The position numbers were made by a program, and so were the translations under genes. Shown here piece by piece: positions 1-13,120 of a stretch of DNA of 64,000 nucleotides (position 1 is the stretch's first letter; each line of letters opens with the position of its first letter). Below the pieces are notes generated by a model. The model had not been told where the DNA came from. It did no database searches and was given only the letters and a program-made list of their open reading frames with translations. This DNA comes from Epiperipatus broadwayi (lineage: Eukaryota; Onychophora; Udeonychophora; Euonychophora; Peripatidae): the NCBI GenBank assembly GCA_028023455.1, contig JAQFVV010006199.1, positions 3,682,646-3,746,645 on the forward strand. Direction: 5' to 3'.

Positions 1-1230
1 TTGCAATCTGCAGTTAAGTAGAATATCAAAGGGACACTTTTCAAGAATAAATAATTTATTCATTTGTTTACAGACAAAGAATGTTAAATAATAAACACAC
101 ACAGGTGATTATTTGGTCTCAAATATATGTAATAAGAATTAAATAATCTAAATAATAAAAAAATGAAATAGTATTTGGAGTTAATAATTATTATTTATTT
201 TTAAATTATGCATGCGAAAATGAGGAAAAGGTATTAAAAATATAGAATATGCTCCAATATTGGGGAAAAAATATTATCATGTGCATAAATGAGGTCATTA
301 AAAATGGTCTTAATGTAAAATCTCAAATTATTGTTTTGAAGTTCATTAAATTATAATTATGTTGATTAGGAATTTTAACCAATATCAGCACAGATAATTA
401 ATTTAAGGCAATCAATAAAGCTTGTTTATTGGTAAATATAAAACATGCACTTAGTCAAAAAACAGTATGAGATTAATGAGGAATGGTTTTTATGTTTGGC
501 TTAGTTTCATCATAAGTTGAAAAAGTATTTAGGCTATGGTTTCAAACTTTGGAAAAATTGATGTTCCAATCTTTAGCAGTTGCTTACTCAATTCATATAA
601 GATATTTTCAAAAATAAATTTAGCAACAAGAAAAGTTCTAATTTGTAGTTTATCAGGTTACCATGTGGAACATTTTTGTAATCCACAAAAAAGCTGAAGT
701 TGTCATGCATTATAGCAGTACAAAAAAAACTTCACTATGTTGTTGTAGTCATCAGAAAGTGCAATTAAATTCAACAATTTATTATTTATTGCCAATTCTA
801 ATGAGATATAGCCAAGTAGATTTTACAAAGTGTTGTCTTCCATTTATGAATCTTTTTGCCTTTCTTATAATGTGAATGTCTGAATATGAAAATGCTACCT
901 GCTCTATTTTTATGTGAAGTAGTGAAATTGTAATAAAATTTTAATTGTTGCATAGAGAAGTAATTTCAAAATCAAGAATAACTTTATCAACAAAATAACA
1001 ACACTTATTGGAAAAGAAATAATGAAAAGAATTTGAGGAATCTACAATGTGCACATGAGAAGCTCAAACAATCTATAATATTCAAAAAATCATACTTAAA
1101 TTTCTGAAGCTGAACTATAATTTAAATTCTAAAAATCTACTTAAGTAAGAACACATTTATTTTTTAAATAAAGTTCATAACTTTTTATTACTAATTTTAA
1201 TTAGGTTTTTATTTATTGTATTATGTAAGT
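1..1230. repeat. Old segmental duplication, copy 1
   Basis: This stretch aligns co-linearly with 3790-5120. Shared landmarks in the same order include TTATTCATTTGTTTA (58 and 3834), a GGAGTTAATAATTATT-like block (178 and 3946), and TTTATTACTAATTTT near the right end (1183 and 5077). Identity is clearly reduced and there are many small indels, so the duplication is old. The left border lies outside the window. Short reading frames inside (for example 663-875) have no recognisable domain and are not conserved in the other copy. Nothing shows whether the unit was once a transposon. Confidence 0.7.
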
Positions 1231-1321
1231 TAGAGGTGGGGAATCTTTTTTTCTGCCAAGGGTCATTTGCGTATTTATAATCTCATTTGCGGATCACACA
1301 AAATTATTGACTAAAAATTAG

Positions 1322-1406
1322 CAGCGCGCGGTGGTTGAGAGAAAGCAGTTGTCTCGGGTTAGCATTCGCTTCCCGGCCGATGCCATGACACAGGGGAAAA
1401 AAAAAT
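1322..1406 (+). mobile_element. tRNA-derived SINE (family A), decayed
   Basis: A GC-rich island in AT-rich DNA. It has an A-box-like GGTGGTTGAGAG, a B-box-like segment around 1358-1372, and the 3' block CCCGGCCGATGCCATGACA followed by an A-rich tail. The same 3' block is found at 28761-28778 and, on the other strand, a related form at 4150-4170. A tRNA-like head plus a shared tail fits a SINE rather than a functional tRNA gene, because no full cloverleaf can be drawn. Confidence 0.7.
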
Positions 1407-1600
1407 TGGCCTAGTATATTTGATCAAAAATTTAATTACTTTATCTCTCATAGAATAAAAAAGTAGAATTATTATAGAGATGGAGAGAAAAAAATATGTA
1501 GTTACGGAAATAAATATTTTATTTTACTTAACTTTTAATATAGTATTTGCACATATATTTGCATTGCACTGTGTGTTTAAATAGAAGTTTTACAATGGTC

Positions 1601-1601
1601 C

Positions 1602-1637
<36 letters not shown>
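1601..1637. repeat. (TA)n microsatellite
   Basis: Uninterrupted TA dinucleotide run of about 36 bp, directly left of a fold-back element. Confidence 0.95.
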
Positions 1638-1640
<3 letters not shown>

Positions 1641-1675
1641 AACCATCTAACATTATTCCAGTAATAAATAAAATA

Positions 1676-2195
1676 CAAAACCATAAAACAATACAATAAT
1701 AGATAAAAATCCACACGATCATGGTTTCATCTACTAACAAATAGACCTCAAATGAAAATCACACTAAAGAAACAACATATATATATATATAAATAAAGCA
1801 AAAAAAAACCTTCCCATAATTCATTTCAAAAGCCAACATCCCTTTATATCAAAAGATGTCTTCACAAGATTAAATACAGGTCGTAAAATATTATTTGACA
1901 ATGCAACTGTTCTTACGAAAAGAATGAATTAAAATGAAGAGTAAAAAAAACCCCTTAATGATAAAACTTCTTGGTTCTGAAGCTATCAATCTTATAAAGA
2001 CATCTTTTGATATAAAGGGAAGTTGGTTTTCGAAATGAATTATGAGAAGGTTTGTTTGTTTTGTATATATATGTTGTTTCTTTAGTTTGATTTTCACTTG
2101 AAAGGTCTATTTGTTAATAAATGAAACCATGGTCATGTAAGGGTTTTGGTAAAATTTGGATTTTTATCTAGTATTGTATTGTTTTATGGTTTTGT
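1676..2195. mobile_element. Fold-back element (MITE-like), ~200-bp inverted arms
   Basis: The left arm (about 1676-1872) is the reverse complement of the right arm (about 1988-2195) with scattered mismatches. Matching pairs include CCATAAAACAATAC with GTATTGTTTTATGG, and ATCAAAAGATGTCTT with AAGACATCTTTTGAT. A loop of about 115 bp separates them. A reading frame in the right arm and loop (1891-2097, minus) is a by-product. One arm of the same family recurs at 29640-29825, so this is a dispersed family. No transposase is visible; it is likely non-autonomous. Confidence 0.75.
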
Positions 2196-2209
2196 ATTTT
2201 TTATATATA

Positions 2210-3790
2210 AAAATATCTGGAAACTGGATTTAGAGCTTTTGAGAACAAATTTAGCCTATGGGCCAAATACTCTGATATAAGGCATTATTTAATATTTATT
2301 GTTTTATTAATATTTGAAATGTAAAATTTTGATCTCTTTTTCTCATATGTTTATGCAGCCAGTTTTTTTAGAAAGGATGGGTGATTAAAAAGATGATAGA
2401 TCTAATTGATTATGATGCATCAACAAATAAAATAGATAAAGAGCATTTGAAGCATATGCAAATAATTAGCAAAGATATATACCTGCCAAGAACAGGGAAA
2501 AAAAGTATTATAATCAACTATAAATGAGTAAAGAAGATGATGATATTAGCCTGAAGTTGTATTTTAAAAAAATATATTTTAAGGAGAGAGAAGTGCACAG
2601 TCAAGAGCTGAATAGAAGCAACATTTGAAGCAAAAAAAAACCCCTTCATGTTAAGTTTTAAATGCAAATATTTTTTTTTGACTTCTAAAGTAAGAAAGTA
2701 TATAGAAGTATCAAAAGAAGACTACAATATTACAATTATAAAATATTATTATCTGAAGGAAAAGTAAATCTTGATGCATAATATTAATAGTCAAAGATTA
2801 GAAGATGCCCCCATTAAATTAAAAAAGAATATGGCAATGGTACCTTCTTAATTAGAGATGAAAAAATATTAAAATCATAAAATGCCCTTATTTTAAAATA
2901 ATTGATATAAAAACAGTAAAAAAAATTTAAAAAACTTTGAGAAGAATGCTGATGTATATAGATATTTTTAGAACTATTAAAAAGCATAAAATTGTATTGC
3001 ATTGATAGGTACTTCTCAGATGTTTTACCAGTTTATGGTTTGAATATCAAGATACCATAAAATATTTTGGAAATTTTTAAGTGCCTATAAAGAATTGTGC
3101 ATTTTTAGATAGGACTAGATATGATCTTCTGAACTGACATTACTCTACCAAATGCAGCAATTAGCAACTAAGAAAATTTATATATTTACTTTGGCAGTAG
3201 AAAAATTCCTGATTTATGTATGGGTTTATTCCTATTTTGCATCTGCAAATTGTTATAATTATTTTGGTTTACTTAGCCCATATTTTAAAAGCATTTTTAT
3301 ATTGCTGAGAAGTTTAATAGTAGTTCTGAGGATTGAAAGAAATGCATTTCTCCTAGTTACAAATAAAAAAAACAACTCATTTCTCTAAATATAATAAAAT
3401 TTAAATAAACTTAATGTAAAGATGTCAATAATTTTTAAAATTAGAAAAATAAAAAAAAAAGACTATTAGATAAATAGATGAATGAAAGATGATAGGAAGC
3501 TTGTGTTAAGTGTCATGACAAAGTATGATAACTGATGACAAGGAAACAAACTGAGGAATAGATTAAAAAAATAGGATCCTGAATCAGATAGACTGTCAGC
3601 TAATTTTAAAACTCCATAACTATTTTTCCCTATTTTATTCACAGGATTATGTGATGGTTTGGACCTTACCTATTACATATGGCTAGAATCAATTATTAAA
3701 TTTAAAACTGTAATGCAATAAATTAGAATTTCCTTATTAAAAATATATCACATCTTCTCTAAGAGTTACTAGAAAAGTACTTATGTGAGA
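2210..3790. other. AT-rich stretch, no supported gene
   Basis: I find no domain, RNA or clear repeat here. Short open stretches at 2390-2520, 3005-3390 and 3640-3720 could be very decayed coding sequence, but no family is recognisable. A pyrimidine-rich tract ending CACAG at about 3645 resembles a splice acceptor, without a convincing exon after it. Confidence 0.5.
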
Positions 3791-5120
3791 GTAAATAAAA
3801 CAATGAAATAGTAAACTCACACACAAAAAAAAAATTATTCATTTGTTTAGGGAGAAATAAGTTGGATCATAAATTAATACATGCTTGTTTTATTAGTCTC
3901 ATATATTTGTATCATTAGGTAATAGATATAATAAAATAATATCTGGAGTCAATAATTATTTTGTATTTGTAAATTAAAAAGGTAAAAACGAGAGAGGGGT
4001 ATTAGAAATATACAGTATGATGTAATAAGCTCCTCCAAAATTTATAATGATTTTTTTATGTAAAAAGTAATTTAGTAAAATGAAAATTTGTAATGCTTTA
4101 AAAAATGCTTTTGATGTAAAAATTTAAATCATTATTTTTTTTTCTTCTCAACTGTCATAGCATTGGCCAGGATGTGAACCCGCAACCTGGGCAACTGCTT
4201 GTAAGGCAGTCACACTGACCTCTCGACCACCAATGATTAGTTTGTTAGAAATTTGGCTAATCTGAGAAACAGCATAGGAAATAAATCTGAAATAGACAAT
4301 AAGGCTTATTTACAGATATACAGAAATTATGCATTAGGTAACTAATAAAATTGTAAATCAAAAAGACATTGTGGGATTAGTCAACAATAGTTTGTAATGA
4401 CTGGCCTTGGTTACATCATAAATTAAAAAAGTAATTAAGATATAATTTCAAATATTAGAAAAAAGTCAGTATTACAGACTTTAGCAGTTATATACTAAAA
4501 TCATGCAGGTCAATTTCAGGAATAAATTTATCATTAACAAAAAAGTTCTGTAGTTTAACAGGTAGTTCTTATGAAGTAACAATATTCTAGAAATCCACCT
4601 AGAAACTAAAGCTATCCTACATCATAGTGGTATGTAAAAGTTTACTACATTGCTGCTAGATCCACCAATTATATCATTTGTGGCCAAATCTGAGACATAT
4701 AGTTTGATAGATCTTTACAAATGTTGTCCCCAGTTTTTAAATATATCTACCTCTCTTATGATATGACTGACTGAATGCAAAATACTCATAAGTAAAAATA
4801 AAATGATGAATGTATAATAAAATCTTAACTGCTGCAAAGAGAAATAATCTTAGAGCAGAGAGGAGAATAAATTTGTCAATGTAAATATAGCACTCATCAA
4901 AAACTAATAGTGGAAATAATTTTCAATAGTCTACATTGTGTATACAAAGGATTCAAACTAACCTTCAAAATTCAAAAAGTCTTATGCAAGTTTTTGAATT
5001 GAACTGGAATTCAAATTCTAAACATCTATCTAGGTAAGAATATTTTATATTGATTTGTTTAATCAAGTTTATAATATTTATTACTAATTTTATTTACATT
5101 AAGTGTTTTGTATTTAATGT
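3790..5120. repeat. Old segmental duplication, copy 2 (with SINE insertion)
   Basis: Co-linear with 1-1230 in direct orientation. The main difference is a SINE at 4133-4236 that is missing at the matching point near 330 in copy 1. The SINE therefore landed after the duplication. Confidence 0.7.
4133..4236 (-). mobile_element. tRNA-derived SINE (family A), minus strand
   Basis: Read on the minus strand it has an A-box-like TGGTCGAGAGGTCA, a tRNA-anticodon-like arm region, a good B box (GGTTCACATCC), then GGCCAATGCTATGACA and a poly-A-like tail. The tail block matches the SINEs at 1322 and 28688. Internal RNA polymerase III boxes are expected to drive it. No clean target-site duplication is visible. 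Confidence 0.75.
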
Positions 5121-5288
5121 TTAATATTTTAAAATGTAATATATTGTTTTTCTTTTCTTAATATGTGTTTCTATTTAGCACAATTAGAGGCTCACACAAG
5201 GAGATTTGGGTTGTGCTTATACATATTTTATCTCATTATAATTTGGGCTAATGTGTTCTATAGCAGAAATAAGTAATACAATGAATAC

Positions 5289-5508
5289 AATTTATCCAAA
5301 CCATTTTTAACACTTTTTAGTAAAAGCCTTTTATTGTACATATATACATACACTTTATGTTTTGACTGTCCTGCAGTCTTCTTCAGAGCCAATTTACTTT
5401 AACCGTTTAAAATAATGTATGGTGTGTGTATATATATATATACACACACACAATAAAACACAATAAAAGGCTTTTTCTAAAAAAAGTTAAAAGTGGTTTA
5501 GATAAATT
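5289..5508. mobile_element. Fold-back element with 48-bp inverted arms
   Basis: The left arm 5289-5337 and the right arm 5461-5508 are nearly perfect reverse complements (AAAAGCCTTTTATTGT against the ACAATAAAAGGCTTTT-type sequence). The interior holds a hammerhead-like core on the minus strand (5360-5386) and a (TA)n/(CA)n tract. The architecture resembles the inverted hammerhead-bearing pairs further right in the window. Confidence 0.65.
5345..5395 (-). ncRNA. Hammerhead-like ribozyme core, degraded
   Basis: On the minus strand: CTGAAGA (5386-5380), a perfect 5-bp helix II GACTG/CAGTC closing CAGGA, then AAAAC where GAAAC is expected. The G-to-A change sits at a CpG (TCG to TCA), a common decay. 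Helix III would be ACAT (decayed ACGT). I could not pair helix I convincingly. It could be chance, but the CTGAAGA-helix-RAAA order inside an inverted repeat fits a decayed Penelope-type hammerhead. Confidence 0.35.
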
Positions 5509-5509
5509 T

Positions 5510-6750
5510 TATTTATATAAGATATTACAGCAAAATAAAGAAAAGGGTGATTTTGGTAAAATATGATTAACGTATGATAGTCTTAGAATTAATATTTTAA
5601 AATTGATATATGCTAACAAGTTTATTAATTATTTAATTTATGAAATTCTCATTTTCTAACTGTTCAAACCCTGTTTTATTAAATAATTTGTTTATTAATG
5701 TTTAAAACTTTTGCATTTTGTATATTCTCAATTCTATACACTATCTGAAGTTTACCATATTACTCAAAGTGTGTGATAATCAGCTATTAAATTTTGAGTT
5801 TATGGTGTGATCATAAATTAATAAATCTAGCATAAGAAAAATATGATTAGGGGAGATTAGTAATGTGATGGTCATAATTTTATAATGGTGATTATAGTTA
5901 ATGCTCATTTGAAATTATCAGTAGAAAATTGGCTAATAGAAAAATGTTTTGTTTATCTTTTCTGGGAAGTAAAGTTAGAATATCTTATATCAGTCATTTA
6001 AGTATATGAAACTATAGTTATTATCACTTAGCAAGTATAGTGACCACCATTTACCAAGCCTATATATTTACTTGTTTTAGCATGATACCTTGTTGAATCA
6101 ATTATATACTTTACAGATTTTAATTGTGATATTTATTTGATTATAGCAGAAATATTTATTTATTTTTCTATTCTGCCACTCCACTCTATATCATTAATGT
6201 AACTTACTGATAATTATTATATTTGATAGTAATATATTTTAAAGGCTATGCTTTTAATCAACATTTGCTATGTATTTTATATTTTGTTAACATTTATCAA
6301 TTTTTAGTCTCTTACAAGAGCGCATTAAGATTCAGATAAATGATTAACTTGGATAGCAACACATCTTAGTTTGAATTCAGGTCACCAAGCTATCATTACT
6401 TATATAGACCATCAAATGCTTTAAGTTGTCTGAATTTGTAACATTTTGATTTCTAAATAAGACATTATATGTTTATAAAATATAGACAGAAGTTATTTAT
6501 CTACCCATATCTTTTATTTTCTTTTACATTCTAAACTAAATGATTTTAATTTAAAAAAAGGTTTTTCCTGTCTTTGGTCTTGTTTATAATGTTTTAAAGA
6601 AATCAATATCTAACAGTTTAAAGTGAAATTTAGTATTCACACTGTTACATATCGTAAAGATTAAATACATTTTATTTAATCTTGCATTTTACAACTGTTT
6701 GTATATATTTTATGGATTAAAATGGAAGTGTAAGGAAATGAAAATAAATG
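5510..6750. other. AT-rich stretch, no supported gene
   Basis: Nothing recognisable apart from recurring short motifs such as ACCATTTAYAAT (around 5870, 6045) that return near 8770-8960 and may be the edge of a very old minisatellite. Confidence 0.4.
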
Positions 6751-6751
6751 G

Positions 6752-6930
6752 ATCTTATTTATCTGGATTTGCAGGTAATGTAGTTATTTTATATAATGAA
6801 TGCCTCAGAGCTACAGGATATGCTACAGGAACTAAGAAAGAAAATTGAACTAAAAATAAATTCTAAAAAAAAAAAAAGGTTCAATGGTTTTTCATCAAAA
6901 GAGAAAATAAAGATTGATAATAATTAAATA
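6752..6930 (+). pseudogene. RTE-type LINE, short RT fragment
   Basis: Conceptual translation gives pieces such as NASELQDMLQEL, KKIELKINSKK and, after a frame change, FNGFSSKEKIKID. These match the segment just after the catalytic box of the RTE-clade reverse transcriptase; the same order is seen at 20860-21030. The fragment is under 200 bp, frameshifted, and flanked by AT-rich DNA, so it is a dead remnant. Confidence 0.55.
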
Positions 6931-8968
6931 ATAGAGATATAATTTTTTATATTAAATGCTCTTATTAACCATGCATTAAAAAGAAAAAAAAATTTGTTCA
7001 ACCATAGTTGGAGTTTTTAGATTTAACTTGAACTAAAGGCATGGCGGATCCAGAAATAAATGCACAGTCAATAAAAGCATTTAATATATATATAATATCT
7101 CTATTATTTTTAAGTTTTTAATTTTATCACGGAAAATGTAAAAATATGTCATATTTTAAAGTGATTGGACAATCAAGAAAATGAAAATGCTAACTCTTAT
7201 TAAAGCCCCAAGTCTTTAAATAAGTCTAAATCTAATAGTATAAAATAAAAAAAAATTTGACTAATCTTTTATTATAATAAATACAAACCCAATGGTTATT
7301 ATAATAGAATAAATTCATGATATGGATTGTTTACTTTTATATGTCCCATACGTCATAAAGTTGAAATTTAAAACAATACTAATTGGTTAATAAAAATATG
7401 TAATGAAATAATGAAATAGATATACTAAAATTAATAATGCTGTACTAATTAAATAAATTACATCTGCAATAGAATAAAATAAATAAAGATTAAGTAAGCT
7501 TTATTAATAAAATAATTCAAAATCTGTATTGGAATAATATTTAACATTTATTAATTTATTTACATTGGCATTCACTTACAAATAATCCTTCTATTACTAT
7601 GGTAAATTTATATTGTAAAAGGTATTAAACTTAATGATTATATAAAAATTTCATTGCAAGAATTTATTAATAGCTTTTCTGCCAATGAGTGTTCATGAAA
7701 ATATTAGATTAACCTTTATTCATTACTAGACACTGTTACAATAATAGTATTTACATTATGTGCTAATGTTTAAATAAAACTATAATTTATAATTTTTATG
7801 TTTTATATTTATTAATTTAAATAAGATTCATACTTTGGATTTAATGAATACTAATAATAATTTATTTATAAAATGAACAATAGAAAATTAATGAATATAT
7901 TATGGTAATTTAAAGTAAGGTATCATATAATATTGTATTTTTTTGAATGGTCAAAGTATTGCTAGACATGAACATTCTTTTGAACCAGAAAAAAACATCC
8001 ATTTATCTATTAATTTCAAATAGACAATATATAAAATTATTTGGAAAAAAATATTAACTTATTATAGCTTGCCTACTGAGTATTCATCCACAAATTAAAC
8101 AAGTAATTAAGTAAAATCTATTATGATTATTAATATAAAACTTAGAACTATTAAAGTTGTCTTTTGGTTAGGTGCACATTAAGATATCCATTCACATTAA
8201 ATATGTTAAATAATCTTTTTACAATAATTATAACATTAAATAAGTACATATAACAAATTATAAATAGATACAACCTGTGTTAATAGTGATTAATGTTCAT
8301 CACCAAGAGTTCTACTGCTCTTTAGATTCCTTTGTTTTTATTAAGGTTTAAATCAATTGAGAATTCAATATTTTTAAAGTATAATAATCCAATAAAAGAA
8401 GAGGATGTCTTTCGAATATTTGAAGTTTTATTATTAAATTGGTTATTAATAATTTATGGTAAAGTATTAATGCATATTATTCCTTTAAAATGATTACCAT
8501 CACATTTGAGGTTATTGTCATATATCTTCATTCATTATTGGTTCATGGCACACATATATAAATATAGATGCATGTAAATATTAATTTCTATGGTTAAACT
8601 TCATTAACATTTTTATAAGTTTAATTATTTAATTAGTTGATTGATTTTATTTAAATCCTTGGTAGATTATTAAACATTCATATATATATTGTAATGTGAT
8701 AAAAATGTTGACACTGAAAAATGATTAATATAATCTGAATAAAACACAGCTATGTCATTGGTCACCATTTTGTAATGGAATATCAATTGTAATAAGGGAT
8801 GAGAATATAAAACCTTTAGTATGCTTCAGATTTAAGATATCATTCATAATAATATAAATCTAGCCTAAATGTGGAGTATCATTCTGTAACAGCCTAAAGT
8901 TGATGCATCATTTTGTAACAGTCACAACCTATATATGACCACCATTGACCAGCATTGGGTAGCTATTT
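6931..8968. other. AT-rich stretch, no supported gene
   Basis: No coding or RNA feature found. The last 250 bp contain several diverged copies of a CATTTTGTAACAG-like motif (8773, 8878, 8911), hinting at an old tandem array leading into the TAA repeat. Confidence 0.4.
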
Positions 8969-9246
<278 letters not shown>

Positions 9247-11600
9247 GGATCTTCTACACCACTACCTCTCTACATTTGTTTAGTCAGCATTTGTCATAAA
9301 ATAAATGAAATTATCCTACAGATTTTTAGATAATCACTTATTACTGACACAATATGGAAATAAAAGATAATGAAGAAACAGAGCAAAGTATGCATCAATA
9401 AATATTAACTTTGTTATAACTTGTGTAAAATTATCTAGCTCAGTCATTGATCACACTATGGAATAACAATATTTCCAATACATAATTGAGATTGTCTACT
9501 AAATTAAAATAAAATACTAATGACAAATAAAACCTAATTTATTCAGATAGTATATACAACAAAAGAAAACAAATGATCATCACCTCAGATATCATGAAAA
9601 CTCTTCACTATCCCAAAATAAACTACAGTAAGCAATGAAATCATATGTCATTGTCCTAAATAAATACATATGCCTAAGATATCTATTTAATTTATAATTG
9701 AACAAAATCAAATTCAAATCAACAAATAACTAACTTCTAATATACTTTTATTAATCGAATATTACATATTGTAATGTAAATCTACTTATTCCCTACTTAA
9801 ATAAAGTAGTTTCTAAATAATTATAATAACACTTTGAGAATGTTTTATAAACTTATAATATTTTTAATGTTTAAATAAAATAAACCCTTACTCAGTTTTA
9901 TATCTAATTTAATAAAAGATAAAAAATATTAATATTTTATTCGTACTTAACATCATATCTTAACATTATATCGATATACAATTATTGCTTAAGTTATGCA
10001 TTAAAATGAAACACTCTACAAGAACTTATTATCAATAAATCTATTAGATAATCTTGCATTTTATAATACCCAATCATATTATTATATTAAATATATCATA
10101 GGTTTGTATTAGGTATTTATCAAATTACAAATACTGATATTATTCATCTACTTAAATCTCCAGTCAACCATTATAAAAATTGATTTCACAACAATTAAGC
10201 TATATAAGACGGTTATTGGCAGTTGTCCTAGCCAAAGATAAATTTTAAGTTATAATAGTTAATAAATTTTATGATCCGTCTCAAAGAAGTTTAAAGGTAA
10301 TTAAGACAAATCATTCTGACTAATGACAGAATAAAATCTACTACAGTCTTTATAACCTGATAAGATAAGCTCTTTAATGATTAATCATGAACTAATGAAA
10401 TTATTTATAGTACCAATATTAATTTTAAATAAACAAACAAATATTTCAATGTAATGACAATATAAAATTCATATCTAATTAAAGTTAAATAATAATGTAT
10501 AATAAAATAGACATTTTTATAACCATATTTCACTTATCTTCAGGTAAAAAAATAATTAGACAAATTTATTGGGTTTTAATCAGTTTTACATTTATTGATT
10601 TATAACAAGAATTAGTTAGAATAGTAATAGAATTAACAGTAAAAAAATAACTGATGTATGCAATTGACTGAACTCGTAACCAGTTAGAAAAAAAATACAA
10701 ATGCAATTTCTCTTGAATATATCTAATTAATTTGAAAATCTATCATTTTATAAAAATCAATAACAAACAATAAATAAATATATGTATATGTATGAAACTC
10801 AAAAATGTGTTGTATGACAATAATACGATATATAAACCAAACCGAAGGAGAGGTTCCAAATATCTAGACTTTAAATAGAATATACAATAAAAAAATGTGA
10901 TCGAATATAAATAAATTTTAATTTATTTACTAAAGTAATTTCTAAATAATTAAACCAACATAAAAATTCATTGGATTTAAGCCCTTCTTTATATGAATAT
11001 CCTTGAGTTAAATCTTGAATATAAAAAATCTAAACATTTGAAAACATTAGGTTGTAAATCAACCTATATCATCAGATAAGAGTTTAAATAATAATAACAA
11101 AAATAAATCTCTCTGACCTTTTTATCATGTAAACCCTATAATAACCCATATATATATATATATATTATTTAATCTTATATATATATATATATATATATTA
11201 TTTAATCTTATATTTTAAAATAAATATGAACAAAATGTATACACATTTTTTTTGGAACAAAAAATATTTATACAGAAATTTCAGACCACAAATAAACAAT
11301 CTCATTTTTCATTTTTTCTGCTGATCCATCATAGCTTCTGGTTCCTTATTTCTGATATGAATACCTAGAAATGATTTTCCTTCAAATAGAGAAAACGAGC
11401 ATGAATGATAATGATTGAGGATTTAAATTCAATTACTTTTGCTTTTAAATTCTGATATTTTTTCTTTCAAGTATATAAATATATCCGATCTTTTAAAATA
11501 ACAGATACTTAGTTAATGCAAAATCTGCACATCACTGGCTTTATTTTCTTTTTTCATTGATAATAATATATAAAGAAAATTCATTCATTGACAAAATTCA
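9247..11600. other. AT-rich stretch, no supported gene
   Basis: Uniform AT-rich DNA. A two-copy direct repeat of (TA)n followed by TTATTTAATCTTATA lies at 11145-11215. On the minus strand a possible 3'-terminal exon ends at about 11314 (acceptor TTTCTAG, then IHIRNKEPEAMMDQQKK and a stop), with AT-rich A-tail signals after it; the evidence is too thin for a gene call. Confidence 0.4.
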
Positions 11601-11601
11601 G

Positions 11602-11783
11602 TTATATCCAAATGAGTAATAAATGCTAGCATTTTTTTTCAAGTTAAGAAAGTAAAATTTTGATTGCTTAATTTCACATAGAAGTTGAGTTAATTGATGG
11701 TAAAATTCATTGATCAGAAATATGATATCCATATACACATCATGGGGTTTGTATTCATCACAAACAAATAGATGAAATTCTAG
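11602..11783 (-). other. Unidentified minus-strand open stretch (possible exon or pseudogene)
   Basis: About 60 sense codons follow an AG acceptor-like AAATCTAG. The peptide has normal-looking composition (pieces such as FVCDEYKPHDVYMD and EFYHQLTQLLCEIKQ), unlike the low-complexity frames around it. No family is recognised and the upstream frame has stops. It could be an exon, a retroelement remnant or chance. Confidence 0.2.
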
Positions 11784-12079
11784 ATTTTAACAATGGAATA
11801 TTTATAGCTTATTTGCAATACCATGCATTTTGATAGTTTTTTATTATAGTTTGCTGTTTTCCCTGGATTTTCATCAATGAACTGCTCCCAATTGAATGAA
11901 AAGATAGTTAAAATTTTTATTCTTCCATGGTTTTAGAAACTAATCACTTTAAAAATAAATTTGATAAAATTTTAAAGATGAATGCAAAAATGTTCATTCT
12001 AAGCAATGATAAAATTATAAGAACTCAAGTTACAGTATTTAAGTTCTATTTATAACATGCCTATGCTGACATCAATGTT

Positions 12080-12138
12080 GTTAAGGCAACTGTTCAATAT
12101 AATCCAATGTTAAGGCAACTGTTCAATATAATCCAATG
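12080..12138. repeat. 29-bp tandem duplication
   Basis: The unit beginning TTAAGGCAACTGTTCAATAT occurs twice head to tail (12080 and 12109) without mismatch, so it is a recent local duplication. Confidence 0.9.
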
Positions 12139-12839
12139 GCCATTCATTTCTATAAGAAAAGTGTTTAATAAAATTTGCATCCAATGCAATGAAGACTATA
12201 AATATTGGATACAGTAAAAATAAAAGAAAAAAATTTTATTTTACAATTTTAATATTAATTTTCATTTTAAAACTAAAGATAAAGAATTCAGATTATATTT
12301 TCAATACCTTTTAATGAATATATATATTTTACATATATTTTTAATAATATAATAATATATTCCAATAAACTAATTAATAAACAAACATATATGAATCATG
12401 AAACATTTAATTTTGTAATAAGCAAGTTATTGGTGAATGTAATAACAGAAATTGAAATATGTAATAATTAGTAATAATTATTTTATTCAAATGATTTTTT
12501 TATGATTCACTTAATTATTTTCTCATATTTATTTATCTGTTCACTTATTTATATTTTTTCCTATAATTGATCACAACCAATTATGATTTAATGCTAATGT
12601 TAATAGTAAATAATGCTATTTTAAAATATTAAGTTGCCATGGTTATCTAATTAACATTTATATTTCAAGATCTCCATTATCCATAGATCAAGTGAAATGA
12701 AATTAAATAACATCAACAAACTTCTTTGTTATTTTTTTATATACTGTGATGTACAACACTGATCTGGACAGATACAATATATATATATAAAATACATATT
12801 TTGTGAGTTCATCCATGTTAAAAACTTTTAATATTAATA

Positions 12840-12895
12840 TACTGACATTTCGACTTGGTCACACAAGCCATCCACAGAGTTATAAAAGGTAGAAA
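12840..12895 (-). ncRNA. Hammerhead-type motif, one core change
   Basis: On the minus strand: CTGTGGA (12877-12871; CTGANGA expected, so A6 is lost), helix II GGCTTG/CAAGTC (6 bp, one G-U) around TGTGAC, then GAAA (12851-12848) followed by TGTC. The expected ancestor GAAACGTC has a two-base-pair palindromic helix III (ACGT) and a C at the cleavage position; TG for CG is a CpG transition. Helix I pairs ACT with AGT plus a TA-rich extension. This fits a decayed Penelope-type hammerhead. Confidence 0.5.
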
Positions 12896-13049
12896 GACGG
12901 TTGTAGAGGCGCTACACTCACTGATTTGAATAAATGTTAAAATTCCATCAATAGCAAAAAATGTTAAATTTAGGAATGTTTTTTTAAAAAAATCTTTCCA
13001 AATAGGAGGAAGTTTGCATGTATCATCTCGCTTATTGATACAATCTGGC

Positions 13050-13051
<2 letters not shown>

Positions 13052-13119
<68 letters not shown>
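13052..13119. repeat. (TA)n microsatellite
   Basis: TA run of about 66 bp, uninterrupted. Confidence 0.95.

Positions 13120-13120
<1 letters not shown>

Noticed and set aside
3005-3390. Plus-strand open stretch with a TDITLPNAAISN-like piece, considered as LINE
   Set aside because: The resemblance is a few residues only and no neighbouring motif supports it.
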